Positions 1-9,079 of a stretch of 64,000 bases of DNA are shown in pieces. Location of the stretch: contig NZ_LMDV01000001.1 of assembly GCF_001425175.1 (NCBI RefSeq), positions 1,172,799-1,236,798 on the forward strand, in the 5' to 3' direction. Position 1 is the first letter of the stretch. Each line of letters begins with the position of its first letter. The translations under genes were made by a program, and so were the position numbers. This DNA comes from Nocardioides sp. Root1257 (GTDB lineage: Bacteria > Actinomycetota > Actinomycetes > Propionibacteriales > Nocardioidaceae). Below the pieces are notes generated by a model, which saw only the letters and a list, made by a program, of their open reading frames with translations, was not told where the DNA came from and searched no databases.

Positions 1-114
1 GCCCACCCGGCTGTCCGGCTCGGTCAGGCGGGCCGCGGTGAGCGCGACGGCCGGGAGGAGCAGGAGCCCGACGAGGATCCAGAAGACCACCACCCGCGCA
101 CGCACGCGCCGCAA
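1..114 (-). CDS. N-terminal fragment of a membrane-anchored protein
   Basis: An open frame runs off the left edge. It would start at TTG (112-114) or at the in-frame GTG (103-105). The first residues are basic (LRRVRARV) and are followed by a hydrophobic stretch of about 20 residues, as in a signal anchor or uncleaved signal peptide. It begins 24 bases after the proB stop on the same strand, so it may be the last gene of the rplU-rpmA-obg-proB operon. Only 38 codons are visible, so no family can be named. It could still be a chance frame in GC-rich DNA. Confidence 0.4.
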   Translation of the reverse strand, partial: MRRVRARVVVFWILVGLLLLPAVALTAARLTEPDSRVG

Positions 115-138
115 CCTACCGGTCCCGACGAGCCTGCG

Positions 139-1254
139 TCAGAGCAGCACGAGGTCGTCGCGGTGCACGATCTCGCGCTCGTAGCCCGCGCCGAGCTCGC
201 GCTTGAGGTCGCTGGAGGTGCGGCCGAGCAGCTGCGGCAGCTCCTCGGCGTCGAAGTTCACCAGGCCGCGGGCGACCGGCGTGCCGTCGGGGGCCGCGAT
301 GTCGACGGGCTCGCCGGCGTGGAACGTCCCCTCGACCGCGGTGATGCCGGCGGCCAGCAGGGACGCGCGACGCTCGACCACGGCGCGTACGGCGCCCGCG
401 TCGAGGACCAGGGTGCCCTTCGGCTCGGTGGCGTGGGCCAGCCACAGCAGCCGCGTGGGACGGCGCTTGCCGGTGGTGTGGAAGAGCGTGCCGACCGGCT
501 CGCCCGCGAGCGCAGCGCCGGCGTTGTCGGCCGAGGTCAGCACGACCGGGATGCCGGCCCCGGTGGCGATCCGCGCGGCGTCGACCTTCGTCTGCATGCC
601 GCCGCTGCCGAGCCCGGCGGCTCCGGTCTTCCCGATGCGTACGGCGCCGAGGTCGTCGACCGACGTGACCTCCGCGAGCAGGGTGCTGCCCGGCTTGCCC
701 GGGTCGGCGTCGTAGAGGCCGTCGACGTCGCTGAGCAGCACCAGCAGGTCGGCGTGCACGAGGTGCGCGACCAGCGCCGCGAGCCGGTCGTTGTCACCGA
801 ACCGGATCTCGCTGGTCGCGACCGTGTCGTTCTCGTTGACGATCGGGAGCACACCGAGCTCGAGCAGCTTGGCGAACGTCTGGTAGGCGTTGCGGTAGTG
901 CGAGCGCCGGGTCACGTCGTCCACCGTCAGCAGCACCTGGCCGGCGATGACGCCGTGCCGCGCGAGCTCCTCGGTGTAGCGGTGCACCAGCAACCCCTGG
1001 CCGACCGAGGCCGCGGCCTGCTGGGCCGGCAGCGCCTTCGGGCGCCGCTTCAGGCCGAGTGGCGCCAGGCCTGCGGCGATCGCGCCCGAGGAGACCAGCA
1101 CGAGCTCGGCGCCGTCGACGCGCAGCTTCGCCAGCACGTCGACCAGGACCCGCACCCGCTCCGGGTCGATGCCTCCGGCCGCGGTCGTGAGGGAGGAGGA
1201 CCCGACCTTGACGACGATCCGCTTCGCCTCGGTCACCTGGGTGCGGACGGTCAT
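139..1254 (-). CDS. proB: Glutamate 5-kinase
   Basis: Catalyses the first step of proline synthesis in the cytoplasm, the ATP-dependent phosphorylation of glutamate to gamma-glutamyl phosphate. The 371-residue length is normal for a kinase with a C-terminal PUA domain. The amino-acid kinase domain (about residues 10-265) shows KVGSSSL near the N-terminus, [29 protein letters not shown] and [16 protein letters not shown]-like region fills about residues 285-365. The ATG overlaps the obg stop by 4 bases (ATGA), so the two genes are translationally coupled. proA does not follow in the visible sequence. Confidence 0.97.
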   Translation of the reverse strand: MTVRTQVTEAKRIVVKVGSSSLTTAAGGIDPERVRVLVDVLAKLRVDGAELVLVSSGAIAAGLAPLGLKRRPKALPAQQAAASVGQGLLVHRYTEELARHGVIAGQVLLTVDDVTRRSHYRNAYQTFAKLLELGVLPIVNENDTVATSEIRFGDNDRLAALVAHLVHADLLVLLSDVDGLYDADPGKPGSTLLAEVTSVDDLGAVRIGKTGAAGLGSGGMQTKVDAARIATGAGIPVVLTSADNAGAALAGEPVGTLFHTTGKRRPTRLLWLAHATEPKGTLVLDAGAVRAVVERRASLLAAGITAVEGTFHAGEPVDIAAPDGTPVARGLVNFDAEELPQLLGRTSSDLKRELGAGYEREIVHRDDLVLL

Positions 1255-2798
1255 TCCTCGGGGTCGTTCCCGGGGTCGTTCTCGGCCCAGTCGGGGTCCT
1301 CGTCGCCGCCGATGTCGTAGGACGTGGGCCCGTAGACCTCGGGCTGGTCGAGACGCCGCGCGACGTCGGCGCGGGTCTCGCCCTCGGCGCGGTCGGGCAG
1401 CGCCTCCTGGATCGCCCGGCGCCGGTGTGCCGCGGGGCGGGAGTCGTCGAAGCGCTGGTCCTCGCCGCGACGGCTGAGGATCTCGGCGCCCGCGTCGATG
1501 CCGGGCTTGAAGTCGAAGACGACCGCGTTGTCCGGGTCGCCGATGAGGACGGCGTCGCCCTCCTCGGCCCCGAGCTCGACCAGCTTGCTCTCGACGCCGA
1601 GGCGGTTGAGGCGGTCGGCGAGGAAGCCGACGGCCTCGTCGTTGCTGAAGTCGGTCTGCCGGATCCAGCGCTCGGGCTTGTCGCCGCGCACCCGCCAGCC
1701 GTCGCTGGTCGAGGTGATCGTGAACTCGTCCTTGCCGTCGGCCGACGGCGGGCGCAGCACGATCCGGGTCGCCTCGACGGCCGGCTTCGCGGCGCGGGCC
1801 GCCTCGACGATGGCGGCCATCGCGAAGGTCAGCTCGCGCATCCCCTCGCCGGAGGCCGCGGAGACCTCGAAGACGGCGAGGCCGCGTCCGCGCAGCTCCT
1901 CGACGACGAAGCCCGCGATGTCGCGCCCGTCGGGCACGTCGATCTTGTTGAGGGCGACCAGTCGCGGCCGGTCCTCGAGCCCGCCGTACCGGCTGAGCTC
2001 GAGCTCGATGACGTCGAGGTCGTCGACCGGGTTGCGGCCGGGCTCGATGCTGGCGGTGTCGACGACGTGGACGATCGCGGCGCAGCGCTCGATGTGCCGC
2101 AGGAAGTCGTGGCCGAGGCCGCGGCCGTCGCTGGCACCCTCGATCAGGCCGGGCACGTCGGCGACCGTGAACGTCGTGTCGCCGGCCGACACCACGCCCA
2201 GGTTGGGCACGAGGGTGGTGAACGGGTAGTCGGCGATCTTCGGCCGGGCTCGCGAGATCGCGGCGATCAGGCTGGACTTGCCGGCGCTCGGGAAGCCGAC
2301 CAGGCCGATGTCGGCGACGACCTTGAGCTCGAGCACGATCTCGAGCTCGTCGCCGGGCTCGCCGAGCAGCGCGAAGCCGGGGGCCTTGCGCTTGGACGAG
2401 GCGAGCGCGGCGTTGCCGAGGCCCCCGCGACCGCCCTGGGCGACGACCAGCTCGGTGCCCGGGCCCACCAGGTCCGCCAGGACGTTGCCCTGCGGGTCGG
2501 TGACCAGGGTGCCGTCGGGCACCGGCAGGACCAGGTCGGCGCCGTGGCCACCGTTCTTGTGGTCGCCGGCGCCGTGGCCGCCGGAGGAGGCGCTGCGCTT
2601 GGGGCTGTGGTGGTAGTCGATGAGGGTGGTGACGTCGGGGTCGACCCGCAGGATCACCGAGCCGCCGGGGCCTCCGTTGCCGCCGTCGGGGCCGCCGAGC
2701 GGCTTGAACTTCTCACGGTGGACCGAAGCCACGCCGTGCCCGCCGCGGCCGGCGCTGACGTGCAGCGACACCCGGTCGACGAAGGTGGGGACGGCCAT
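1251..2798 (-). CDS. obg: Obg family ribosome-associated GTPase
   Basis: Essential GTPase of late 50S ribosome assembly and growth control. In its 515 residues I see three parts. The glycine-rich Obg fold (about 1-158) has many GG pairs. The G domain has G1 [11 protein letters not shown] near residue 170, G3 [10 protein letters not shown] and G4 NKID. The C-terminal OCT domain is followed by a charged, probably disordered tail of about 80 residues, longer than in E. coli Obg but usual in actinobacteria. The start is fixed by [10 protein letters not shown] with AGGAACC just upstream. It lies 111 bases after rpmA, across a strong hairpin, and overlaps proB. Confidence 0.97.
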   Translation of the reverse strand: MAVPTFVDRVSLHVSAGRGGHGVASVHREKFKPLGGPDGGNGGPGGSVILRVDPDVTTLIDYHHSPKRSASSGGHGAGDHKNGGHGADLVLPVPDGTLVTDPQGNVLADLVGPGTELVVAQGGRGGLGNAALASSKRKAPGFALLGEPGDELEIVLELKVVADIGLVGFPSAGKSSLIAAISRARPKIADYPFTTLVPNLGVVSAGDTTFTVADVPGLIEGASDGRGLGHDFLRHIERCAAIVHVVDTASIEPGRNPVDDLDVIELELSRYGGLEDRPRLVALNKIDVPDGRDIAGFVVEELRGRGLAVFEVSAASGEGMRELTFAMAAIVEAARAAKPAVEATRIVLRPPSADGKDEFTITSTSDGWRVRGDKPERWIRQTDFSNDEAVGFLADRLNRLGVESKLVELGAEEGDAVLIGDPDNAVVFDFKPGIDAGAEILSRRGEDQRFDDSRPAAHRRRAIQEALPDRAEGETRADVARRLDQPEVYGPTSYDIGGDEDPDWAENDPGNDPEE

Positions 2799-2849
2799 GG
2801 TTCCTACTCTCAGTGGTACCCGTGCTGGTGCTGGGTGTGGTGCGAAACG

Positions 2850-2883
2850 ACGAAGGGCGCCCCGAGACCGGGACGCCCTTCGT
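2850..2883 (-). terminator. Hairpin between rpmA and obg
   Basis: ACGAAGGGCG (2850-2859) pairs perfectly with CGCCCTTCGT (2874-2883), and the inner arms CCCG/CGGG close a four-base loop. The stem is therefore about 15 bp with one wobble. A short T-run follows on the minus strand. It sits in the 111-base gap downstream of rpmA and upstream of obg, so it probably acts as a terminator or attenuator that lowers obg-proB transcription relative to the ribosomal protein genes. Confidence 0.7.
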
Positions 2884-2909
2884 GCGAAAGCTGCTGGGTG
2901 AGCGTCAGG

Positions 2910-3164
2910 TCACTCGCCCGGGACGATGTTCACGACGCGGCGACCGCGACGCGTACCGAACTCGACCGCACCCGCGACCAGCGCGAACAGGGTGTCGTCG
3001 CCACCGCGGCCGACGCCGCTGCCCGGGTGGAAGTGAGTGCCGCGCTGGCGCACGATGATCTCGCCCGCGTTGACGACCTGGCCGCCGTAGCGCTTCACGC
3101 CGAGGCGCTGGGAGTTGGAGTCGCGGCCGTTCTTGGTGGACGCCGCGCCCTTCTTGTGTGCCAT
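2910..3164 (-). CDS. rpmA: 50S ribosomal protein L27
   Basis: Structural protein of the large subunit whose N-terminus reaches the peptidyl-transferase centre. The 84-residue protein begins [16 protein letters not shown], the classic L27 start, followed by [11 protein letters not shown] and the [19 protein letters not shown] core. No N-terminal extension of the kind cleaved in Firmicutes is present. GAAGGA lies about 9 bases upstream of the ATG. It is 44 bases downstream of rplU in the usual rplU-rpmA order. Confidence 0.98.
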   Translation of the reverse strand: MAHKKGAASTKNGRDSNSQRLGVKRYGGQVVNAGEIIVRQRGTHFHPGSGVGRGGDDTLFALVAGAVEFGTRRGRRVVNIVPGE

Positions 3165-3208
3165 GAGGAGTGTCCTTCAGTGAGTGCGAGGAGATCTCGA
3201 GCCGGGGC

Positions 3209-3517
3209 TCAGAGGGAGATGTCGGTGACCTTGACCTGGGTGTACTTCTGGCGGTGACCCTGGCGCTTCTTGTAGCCGGTCTTGTTCTTGTACTTCTGGA
3301 TGATGATCTTCGGGCCCTTGGTGGCGCCGAGGACCTCGACGGTCACGGACGCCTTGTCGAGCGCCTTCGCGTCGGAGGTGACGGTCTCACCATCGACGAC
3401 GAGGACGACCGGGAGCGTGACCGAGTCGCCGGCCGCCGTGGTGACCTTGTCGATCTCGATGACGTCGCCCACGGCAACCTTCTGCTGCTTGGCGCCTGCG
3501 CGCACGATCGCGTACAC
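3209..3517 (-). CDS. rplU: 50S ribosomal protein L21
   Basis: Large-subunit protein that binds 23S rRNA. I place the start at the GTG at 3515-3517. It gives 102 residues ([18 protein letters not shown]...), the normal actinobacterial size, and AAGGAG lies 6 bases before it. The frame stays open upstream to 3604, but those residues do not resemble L21. The C-terminal [19 protein letters not shown] basic stretch is typical. First gene of the rplU-rpmA-obg-proB operon, with its own promoter candidate about 120 bases upstream. Confidence 0.97.
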   Translation of the reverse strand: MYAIVRAGAKQQKVAVGDVIEIDKVTTAAGDSVTLPVVLVVDGETVTSDAKALDKASVTVEVLGATKGPKIIIQKYKNKTGYKKRQGHRQKYTQVKVTDISL

Positions 3518-3638
3518 CGCGGTCTCCTTCGTCGATCTCTTAGCTGTTCGGAACGTCTGGGTCCGGCACATCTGTCCGGGGCACAACGCTTGGTCGCGCC
3601 GCACAAAGACAGGCGCACAGAATGCGCACCGAGGGTCA

Positions 3639-3667
3639 ATAGTACGGATCCGGGCGACTCACCGCAA
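3639..3667 (-). promoter_or_regulatory. Putative housekeeping promoter of rplU
   Basis: On the minus strand TTGCGG (3662-3667) is followed after exactly 17 bases by TACTAT (3639-3644), a reasonable match to a vegetative -35/-10 pair. Transcription would start near 3632 and leave a leader of about 115 bases before rplU. The leader contains a small hairpin made by GCGCA/TGCGC around 3611-3625. Confidence 0.5.
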
Positions 3668-3692
3668 AACAGCGGCCGCCCGGTCCGCGGGG

Positions 3693-6600
3693 TCAGCGCT
3701 TGCGCGTGCCCTTCTTCTTGATCGGGACGTGCTCGACGTGCGGGTGCTCGTCCTCGGCGGGCTCGTCCCCGGGCTCGGTGACGGCCGTCCCGGGCTCCAC
3801 CGCACCGTGCTCCGGCGGCGCACCGACGCTGCCCAGGTCACCGGGAGAGGCGGGCGGCAGGTCCTCGGCCGCCGGCGGGCCGGCGGGCCGGGTCGCGGAG
3901 CGGCTGCGGGTCCGGGTGATGACCTTCGGCGGCTCGGGCGGGGCGACCGGCTCCACGACCGGCTCGGCTGCCGGCTCGGTGGCGGTCTCCTCGGCGGGCG
4001 CCTCCTCGGCGACGGGCTCGGGCACCGCGATCGGCTCCGGCTCGGCGGCCGGGCGCGGCGTCGTGCGCCGGCGGCTGCGGGTCGTCACCTTGGGAGCAGC
4101 CGGCTCCTCGGCGACCACGGGCTCGGCCTCCGGGGTTGTCTCGACCGCGGCGGTCTCCACGCTGGCGGTCTCCGGGCTGACGGTCTCCTCGGTGGGAGTC
4201 TCGTCGGCGGGGATCTCGTCGGTGAGAGCCTCGTCCTCGGTCGCCTTGTCCGCGTTCTCCGGGCGGGCCATGGCGGCGACGTCCTTCGGCGAGGGCGGCT
4301 TCGCGCCGCCGCCGTTGGTGGCGCCGTTGCCGTGGTCGTTGCCGGAGTCGTCCTGGCCGCGGCCACGGCCTCGACCGCGGCGACCGCCGCCGCGGCGGGG
4401 CTCCTCCTCGGCGTGCTTCGACTCGACCGGGGCGTCGTGGATGACCATGCCGCGGCCCTGGCAGTGCGAGCAGTTCTCGCCGAACGACTCGAGCAGGCCG
4501 GTGCCGATCCGCTTGCGGGTCATCTGCACCAGGCCGAGCGAGGTGACCTCGGCGACCTGGTGGCGGGTCCGGTCGCGGCCCAGGCACTCGACCAGGCGGC
4601 GGAGCACGAGGTCGCGGTTGGACTCGAGGACCATGTCGATGAAGTCGACGACGATGATGCCGCCGATGTCGCGCAGCCGGAGCTGGCGCACGACCTCCTC
4701 GGCCGCCTCCAGGTTGTTCTTGGTGACGGTCTCCTCGAGGTTGCCGCCGGAGCCGGTGAACTTGCCGGTGTTGACGTCGACCACGGTCATGGCCTCGGTG
4801 CGGTCGATGACCAGCGAGCCGCCGGAGGGCAGCCAGACCTTGCGGTCGAGACCCTTGGAGATCTGCTCCTCGATGCGGTACTCCGCGAAGACGTCGGCCT
4901 TGCCGCCCCGCCCGTCAGCACCCGGCTCGTAGCGCTCGAGGCGCTCCTCGAGGTCGGGGGCGACCTGCGCGACGTACCCCTGCACGGTGTCCCAGGCGTC
5001 GTCGCCCTGGATCACCAGCTTGGAGAAGTCCTCGGTGAACAGGTCGCGGACGACCTTGAGGGTCAGGTCCGGCTCGCCGTACAGGAGCTGCGGCGCGCTG
5101 CCCTTGACCTTGCTCTCGATGTCCTCCCAGCGGGCCTTGAGCCGCTCGACGTCGCGGGTCAGCTCCTCCTCGCTGGCGCCCTCGGCGGCGGTGCGCACGA
5201 TCACGCCCGCGGAGTCCGGGACGATCTCCTTGAGCAGCGTCTTGAGGCGGTTGCGCTCGGTGTCGGGCAGCTTGCGGGAGATGCCGCTGGTGGTGCCGTC
5301 GGGCACGTAGACCAGGAACCGGCCGGCCAGGCTGACCTGGCTGCTGAGGCGGGCGCCCTTGTGGCCGATCGGGTCCTTGGTGACCTGGACCAGGATCGTC
5401 TGCCCGGAGGACAGCACCGACTCGATCTTGCGCGGCTGGCCGTCCTTGTGGCCGAGCGCGGACCAGTTGACCTCGCCGGCGTACAGGACCGCGTTGCGGC
5501 CCTTGCCGATGTCGATGAACGCCGCCTCCATGGAGGGCAGCACGTTCTGGACGCGGCCGAGGTAGACGTTGCCGATCAGCGACGTCTGGGACGCGCGGGC
5601 GACGTAGTGCTCGACCAGGACCTTGTCCTCGAGGACGCCGATCTGGGTCAGGTCGTCGCGCTGGCGCACGACCATCACACGGTCGACGGACTCGCGGCGG
5701 GCCAGGAACTCGGCCTCGCTGACGATCGGGGCCCGGCGGCGCCCGGCCTCGCGACCCTCGCGGCGGCGCTGCTTCTTGGCCTCCAGGCGGGTCGAGCCCT
5801 GGATCGAGGTGATCTCGTCCTCGGCGGAGCGCTGGCGGCGGACCCGGGTGACGGTGTTCTCCGGGTCGTCCCCGCCCTCTCCCCCGTCGTCACCGGCACG
5901 ACGACGACGGCGGCGTCGCCGCGACGAGGGGCTCTCGCCCGAGCCGTCCCCGGCACCCTCGGCGGACTCGCCGCCGGAGGCGTCGTCGGAGTCGTCGCTC
6001 GAGTCGTCGTCGCTGGAGTCGTCGGAGCCGTCGCCGGCGTTCTCGCCCGGCTTGCGACGGCGGCGGCCGCCGCGCCGGCGCCGACGTCGGGCGGGACCCG
6101 AGCCGTCACCCGACTGCTCGTCGCCCTCGCCGCTCTCGTCGTCGGACTCGTCGGAGGCCTCGTCCTCGGCGGCGGGCTCGGTGGCCTCCTGCGCGCCGGA
6201 GCGGTTGCCGGAGCGGTTGCCGGAGGACTTCTTCTTCGGCGTCTGCTTCGGCTCGTCGGCCTCGGCCGACTCGTCGGCGGGCGTCTCGACCGCGGGGGTC
6301 TCGTCGACAGGCGCGGCCTCGGCGGTCTTGCGCGGGCGGCGCGTCGTGGTCTTCTTGGTCGCCTGGGGCGCCTGGAACAGGACCGCGGTGGCCGGCTGCT
6401 CCTCGGTGGCGGCCTCGGCCGCAGGGGCCTCGACAGCGGGCGCCTCGACGGCGGCGGCCTTCTTGGCAGCGGCCTTCTTGGCCGGCGCCTTCTTGGCAGC
6501 GGCCTTCTTCGCCGACGCCTTCTTGGCGACCGGCGCCTCGGCGTCGACGCCGAGGTCGAGCTGGCCGTCGTCGGCGGGCTCGGCCGGTGGGGCGGCCTTC

Positions 6601-6767
6601 TTGGCTGCCGCCTTCTTGGCGGGGGCCTTCTTGGCGGCCGCCTTCTTGGCGGGAGCCTTCGCGGCGCCTGCCTTCTTGGAAGCCGCCTTCTTGGCGGGCT
6701 TCTCGGCGGCCGCGGTGTCGGCTGCCTCGGTGGTGGTGTCTTCTCCGGCCTGGAGGTCGTCGGCCAT
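3693..6767 (-). CDS. rne: Ribonuclease E/G
   Basis: Endoribonuclease of mRNA decay and rRNA processing. I start at ATG 6765-6767 (MADDLQAGED), which has AGGAG 8 bases upstream, giving 1024 residues. Residues 1-370 are low-complexity: repeated AKKA-type lysine/alanine blocks, then acidic and arginine-rich patches. The S1 domain begins near 372 (QIGVLEDKVLVEHYV) and is followed by the catalytic core with DVNTGKFTG and GGIIVVDFIDM, which carry the metal-binding aspartates. The zinc-link cysteines (CSHCQGRG) lie near 765-770. The last 250 residues form a second disordered, proline- and glutamate-rich tail. A core flanked by long tails on both sides is the actinobacterial arrangement. Confidence 0.95.
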   Translation of the reverse strand: MADDLQAGEDTTTEAADTAAAEKPAKKAASKKAGAAKAPAKKAAAKKAPAKKAAAKKAAPPAEPADDGQLDLGVDAEAPVAKKASAKKAAAKKAPAKKAAAKKAAAVEAPAVEAPAAEAATEEQPATAVLFQAPQATKKTTTRRPRKTAEAAPVDETPAVETPADESAEADEPKQTPKKKSSGNRSGNRSGAQEATEPAAEDEASDESDDESGEGDEQSGDGSGPARRRRRRGGRRRRKPGENAGDGSDDSSDDDSSDDSDDASGGESAEGAGDGSGESPSSRRRRRRRRAGDDGGEGGDDPENTVTRVRRQRSAEDEITSIQGSTRLEAKKQRRREGREAGRRRAPIVSEAEFLARRESVDRVMVVRQRDDLTQIGVLEDKVLVEHYVARASQTSLIGNVYLGRVQNVLPSMEAAFIDIGKGRNAVLYAGEVNWSALGHKDGQPRKIESVLSSGQTILVQVTKDPIGHKGARLSSQVSLAGRFLVYVPDGTTSGISRKLPDTERNRLKTLLKEIVPDSAGVIVRTAAEGASEEELTRDVERLKARWEDIESKVKGSAPQLLYGEPDLTLKVVRDLFTEDFSKLVIQGDDAWDTVQGYVAQVAPDLEERLERYEPGADGRGGKADVFAEYRIEEQISKGLDRKVWLPSGGSLVIDRTEAMTVVDVNTGKFTGSGGNLEETVTKNNLEAAEEVVRQLRLRDIGGIIVVDFIDMVLESNRDLVLRRLVECLGRDRTRHQVAEVTSLGLVQMTRKRIGTGLLESFGENCSHCQGRGMVIHDAPVESKHAEEEPRRGGGRRGRGRGRGQDDSGNDHGNGATNGGGAKPPSPKDVAAMARPENADKATEDEALTDEIPADETPTEETVSPETASVETAAVETTPEAEPVVAEEPAAPKVTTRSRRRTTPRPAAEPEPIAVPEPVAEEAPAEETATEPAAEPVVEPVAPPEPPKVITRTRSRSATRPAGPPAAEDLPPASPGDLGSVGAPPEHGAVEPGTAVTEPGDEPAEDEHPHVEHVPIKKKGTRKR

Positions 6768-7110
6768 CTGGTGCACTCCTAGCGCCCCGCGGCTCGCGCC
6801 GGGCGGTCCGACGTCACCCACCCGAGTACTCAGGGCGGACGACGCAAAGCCTTCGTGTGGCGGCGACACCCTCCGCAGGTGCGTCACCCGGGAGCAACGT
6901 CCGGCGCCTGCCGCGGTCGCTGGTCCGGATCCGGTAGGACCACTCGACAGGTCGCTGTCACCGACCCACCGGACGCGTCGCGGCGTGGCGACGATCGTGC
7001 CTCAAGGTGTGCCGGGCCACAGGGGGACCGGCCGAGAACGTCGTCGGGTCATCCCGAACGGCTGTCCGGAGCGACCACGGCGAGTATCGCACACGACACA
7101 CCGGGAACCA
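6768..7110. other. 343-base intergenic region upstream of rne
   Basis: No convincing gene is seen on either strand. The region separates the end of the DUF2344 gene from rne and presumably carries the rne promoter and leader. A GATACT hexamer on the minus strand near 7084-7089 is the best -10 candidate, but it lacks a good -35 partner. Confidence 0.4.
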
Positions 7111-7827
7111 TCACCGTCGCCCGGACAGCGGGTCGCCGATCTCTCCCGTCTCCGCGTCGAGCGGGCCCTGGGCGAGGCGCGTGAGCAGAGGTGCGCCACC
7201 CGGTTCGAGGCCGGCGACGGACGCGAGGCCGGCGAGCACGTCGTCGGGACGGACGGCCGGTACGGCGTGTCGCAGCACCAGGTCGAGCCGGGCGCCGTCG
7301 GCGTGCTCGGCGGACGACAGCGACACCACCGCGGCCCGGCAGTCGAACTCCCGCAGCCCCTTCTTCGTCATCCGCTCGACGAGCACGGCCTCGGTGGCGA
7401 GGAAGGTCGCGACCGCGCTCGCGGACGCCTCGGGGTCGGCGGCGACGTCGACCAGCCAGTGGCTGCCCTCCAGCAGGTCGGCCAGGGACCCACCGGGCGA
7501 CTCCACGACCGCGAGCACGTCGAGCCCGTCGGGCAGGGCCTCGTCGAGCTGGGCGTGGATGACGGCGGGGTCGACGACCTCGGCGAGCCCGATCTCGACG
7601 TACTCGGCCTCGCTGGCGGCGCCCGTCGGCGAGGCGCCAGCGTACGAGATCCGCGGGTGCGGGTTGAAGCCCGACGAGTACGCCATGGGGAGGCGGGCGC
7701 GGAAGATGGCCCGCTCGAAGGCCCGGCTGAAGTCACGGTGGCTGGTGAACCGGAGCCGCCCGCGCTTCGCGTAGCGGATCCGGAGCCGCTGGACGGGCGG
7801 GGCTTGTTGCTCGGGCTGGGCACGCAC
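7111..7827 (-). CDS. DUF2344 / TIGR03936 family radical SAM-associated protein
   Basis: Recognised from RYAKRGRLRFTSHRDFSRAFERA and SSGFNPHPRISYAGASPTG, hallmarks of the small family usually encoded next to, or fused with, a B12-binding radical SAM protein (TIGR03960). The function is not established; tRNA or RNA modification has been suggested from its position next to rne. It has 238 residues and starts with GTG. It has no cysteine cluster of its own. It lies 9 bases downstream of the winged-helix gene. Its expected partner is encoded 2.5 kb away at 10366-12348, separated by two inserted genes. Confidence 0.85.
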   Translation of the reverse strand: MRAQPEQQAPPVQRLRIRYAKRGRLRFTSHRDFSRAFERAIFRARLPMAYSSGFNPHPRISYAGASPTGAASEAEYVEIGLAEVVDPAVIHAQLDEALPDGLDVLAVVESPGGSLADLLEGSHWLVDVAADPEASASAVATFLATEAVLVERMTKKGLREFDCRAAVVSLSSAEHADGARLDLVLRHAVPAVRPDDVLAGLASVAGLEPGGAPLLTRLAQGPLDAETGEIGDPLSGRR

Positions 7828-7836
7828 CGGTCAAGG

Positions 7837-9027
7837 TTACGGGGCCGAGGCGGCCTTCATCGCAATCGACGGGTAGACGGTGCTCACCCGGTGCCCGCCC
7901 AGCCAGGTGGTCAGCCGCTCGGCCTCGGCCGCCAGCGCGGCGCGGGCGTCGGACCCGACGTCCTCGAGCAGGTTGAGGACCACGACGCCGTCGGGGTCCT
8001 GCACCCAGCAGCCCACGATCCGACCGTCCCACCAGGCGGTGGTGCCGGCGTTGCCGTTGGTGTCGAACAGCTGCGGTCCGAGCGTGCCCAGGTAGAAGTC
8101 GCGCTGCTTCCAGCCCATGACCGTCGGGTCGAGCACGGGCAGCAGCGCGCCCCACGGCTCGAGCTCGTCCTCGGCGTCGAGGTCGTCGGGGAGCAGCCAG
8201 CCGGTGCCGCCACCGTCGAGACCCACCTTCACGGCGGCGACGTCGGCGAGCGCGGCCCGGACGGCGCCCTTGGTCGAGCCGAGCCACCAGACGATGTCGG
8301 CCTCGGTGCCAGGGCCGAAGGTGACGAGCCAGCGCCGCACCAGCTCGGCGTACCCCTCCCGCTCCGGGAGGCGCTCGGGCAGGTCCCCGCCGTCGGGGCG
8401 AAGCCAGCTCGCCATCGCGGTCCACTGCGGGCGGGCGGTGCGCCAGTGACCGCCGTTGCGGCCGCGCACGATCCGTCCCTCGACCCCGAGCTGGGTCAGG
8501 ACGCGGGGCGCCACCGCGACGTTGGCCGTCCAGTTGCCGCTGCCCTGGTCGACGCGGCCCGCGAGCTCGGGCACCTCCTCGCGGAGCTGCTGTGCGGAGC
8601 GCTCGGCGCCGCCGGCGAGGTGCGCGAGCGTCGCGACCCCGGCGGCGTCGAGCCACGCGGCGCCGTCGGTGGCGATGCCGCCCGCCTCGACCTCCTTGAC
8701 CAGCCGGGTGCGGTGGGCGGCCGCCACCCGGGCCGACGCACTCCCCCAGGCGGCCGGCAGCAGGTCGCGCGGGAAGACGAAGAGCGTGCGCCGCATCGCG
8801 AGCTGCTTGACCAGGGACCGGTCCTCGTAGAGAGCACGGTCGACGTCGGCCACGGTCACCCCGTCGACCCGCGCCCAGAGGGAGAGGTAGACGGACGGCG
8901 CCTCGGTGGCGTGCAGGACGGTCATCGCCTCGGTCGCGGCGACCGGATCGGCGGCGTGGTGGCCCGGCGCCAGCGCGTGGCGGCGTCCCAGGCGGTGGCG
9001 TCTCTCGACATCGGTGACCACTCGCAT
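7837..9027 (-). CDS. Winged-helix DNA-binding protein (AlkZ/HTH_42-like)
   Basis: The 396-residue protein fits the HTH_42 family, which includes the DNA glycosylases AlkZ and YcaQ that remove alkylated bases or unhook crosslinks. I recognise it from the overall pattern (ARVDGVTVADVDRAL, QLAMRRTLFVFPRDLL, VVWWLGSTKGAVR), not from a verified catalytic motif. The start at ATG 9025-9027 has AGGA 8 bases upstream; an in-frame ATG at 9036 is possible. It is divergent from the MFS gene with 52 bases between. Together these two genes interrupt the radical SAM/DUF2344 pair. The role in repair is inferred from the family. Confidence 0.75.
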   Translation of the reverse strand: MRVVTDVERRHRLGRRHALAPGHHAADPVAATEAMTVLHATEAPSVYLSLWARVDGVTVADVDRALYEDRSLVKQLAMRRTLFVFPRDLLPAAWGSASARVAAAHRTRLVKEVEAGGIATDGAAWLDAAGVATLAHLAGGAERSAQQLREEVPELAGRVDQGSGNWTANVAVAPRVLTQLGVEGRIVRGRNGGHWRTARPQWTAMASWLRPDGGDLPERLPEREGYAELVRRWLVTFGPGTEADIVWWLGSTKGAVRAALADVAAVKVGLDGGGTGWLLPDDLDAEDELEPWGALLPVLDPTVMGWKQRDFYLGTLGPQLFDTNGNAGTTAWWDGRIVGCWVQDPDGVVVLNLLEDVGSDARAALAAEAERLTTWLGGHRVSTVYPSIAMKAASAP

Positions 9028-9079
9028 GCGGAACATCCTGCCGAAGACCACCGACGGCGCGGATGAGAGCATCGGGCCA

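Noticed and set aside
3282..6782. Very long open frame opposite rne (over 1100 codons)
   Set aside because: Low-complexity Gly/Leu/Arg translation on the strand opposite a clear RNase E gene; typical of high-GC antisense frames.
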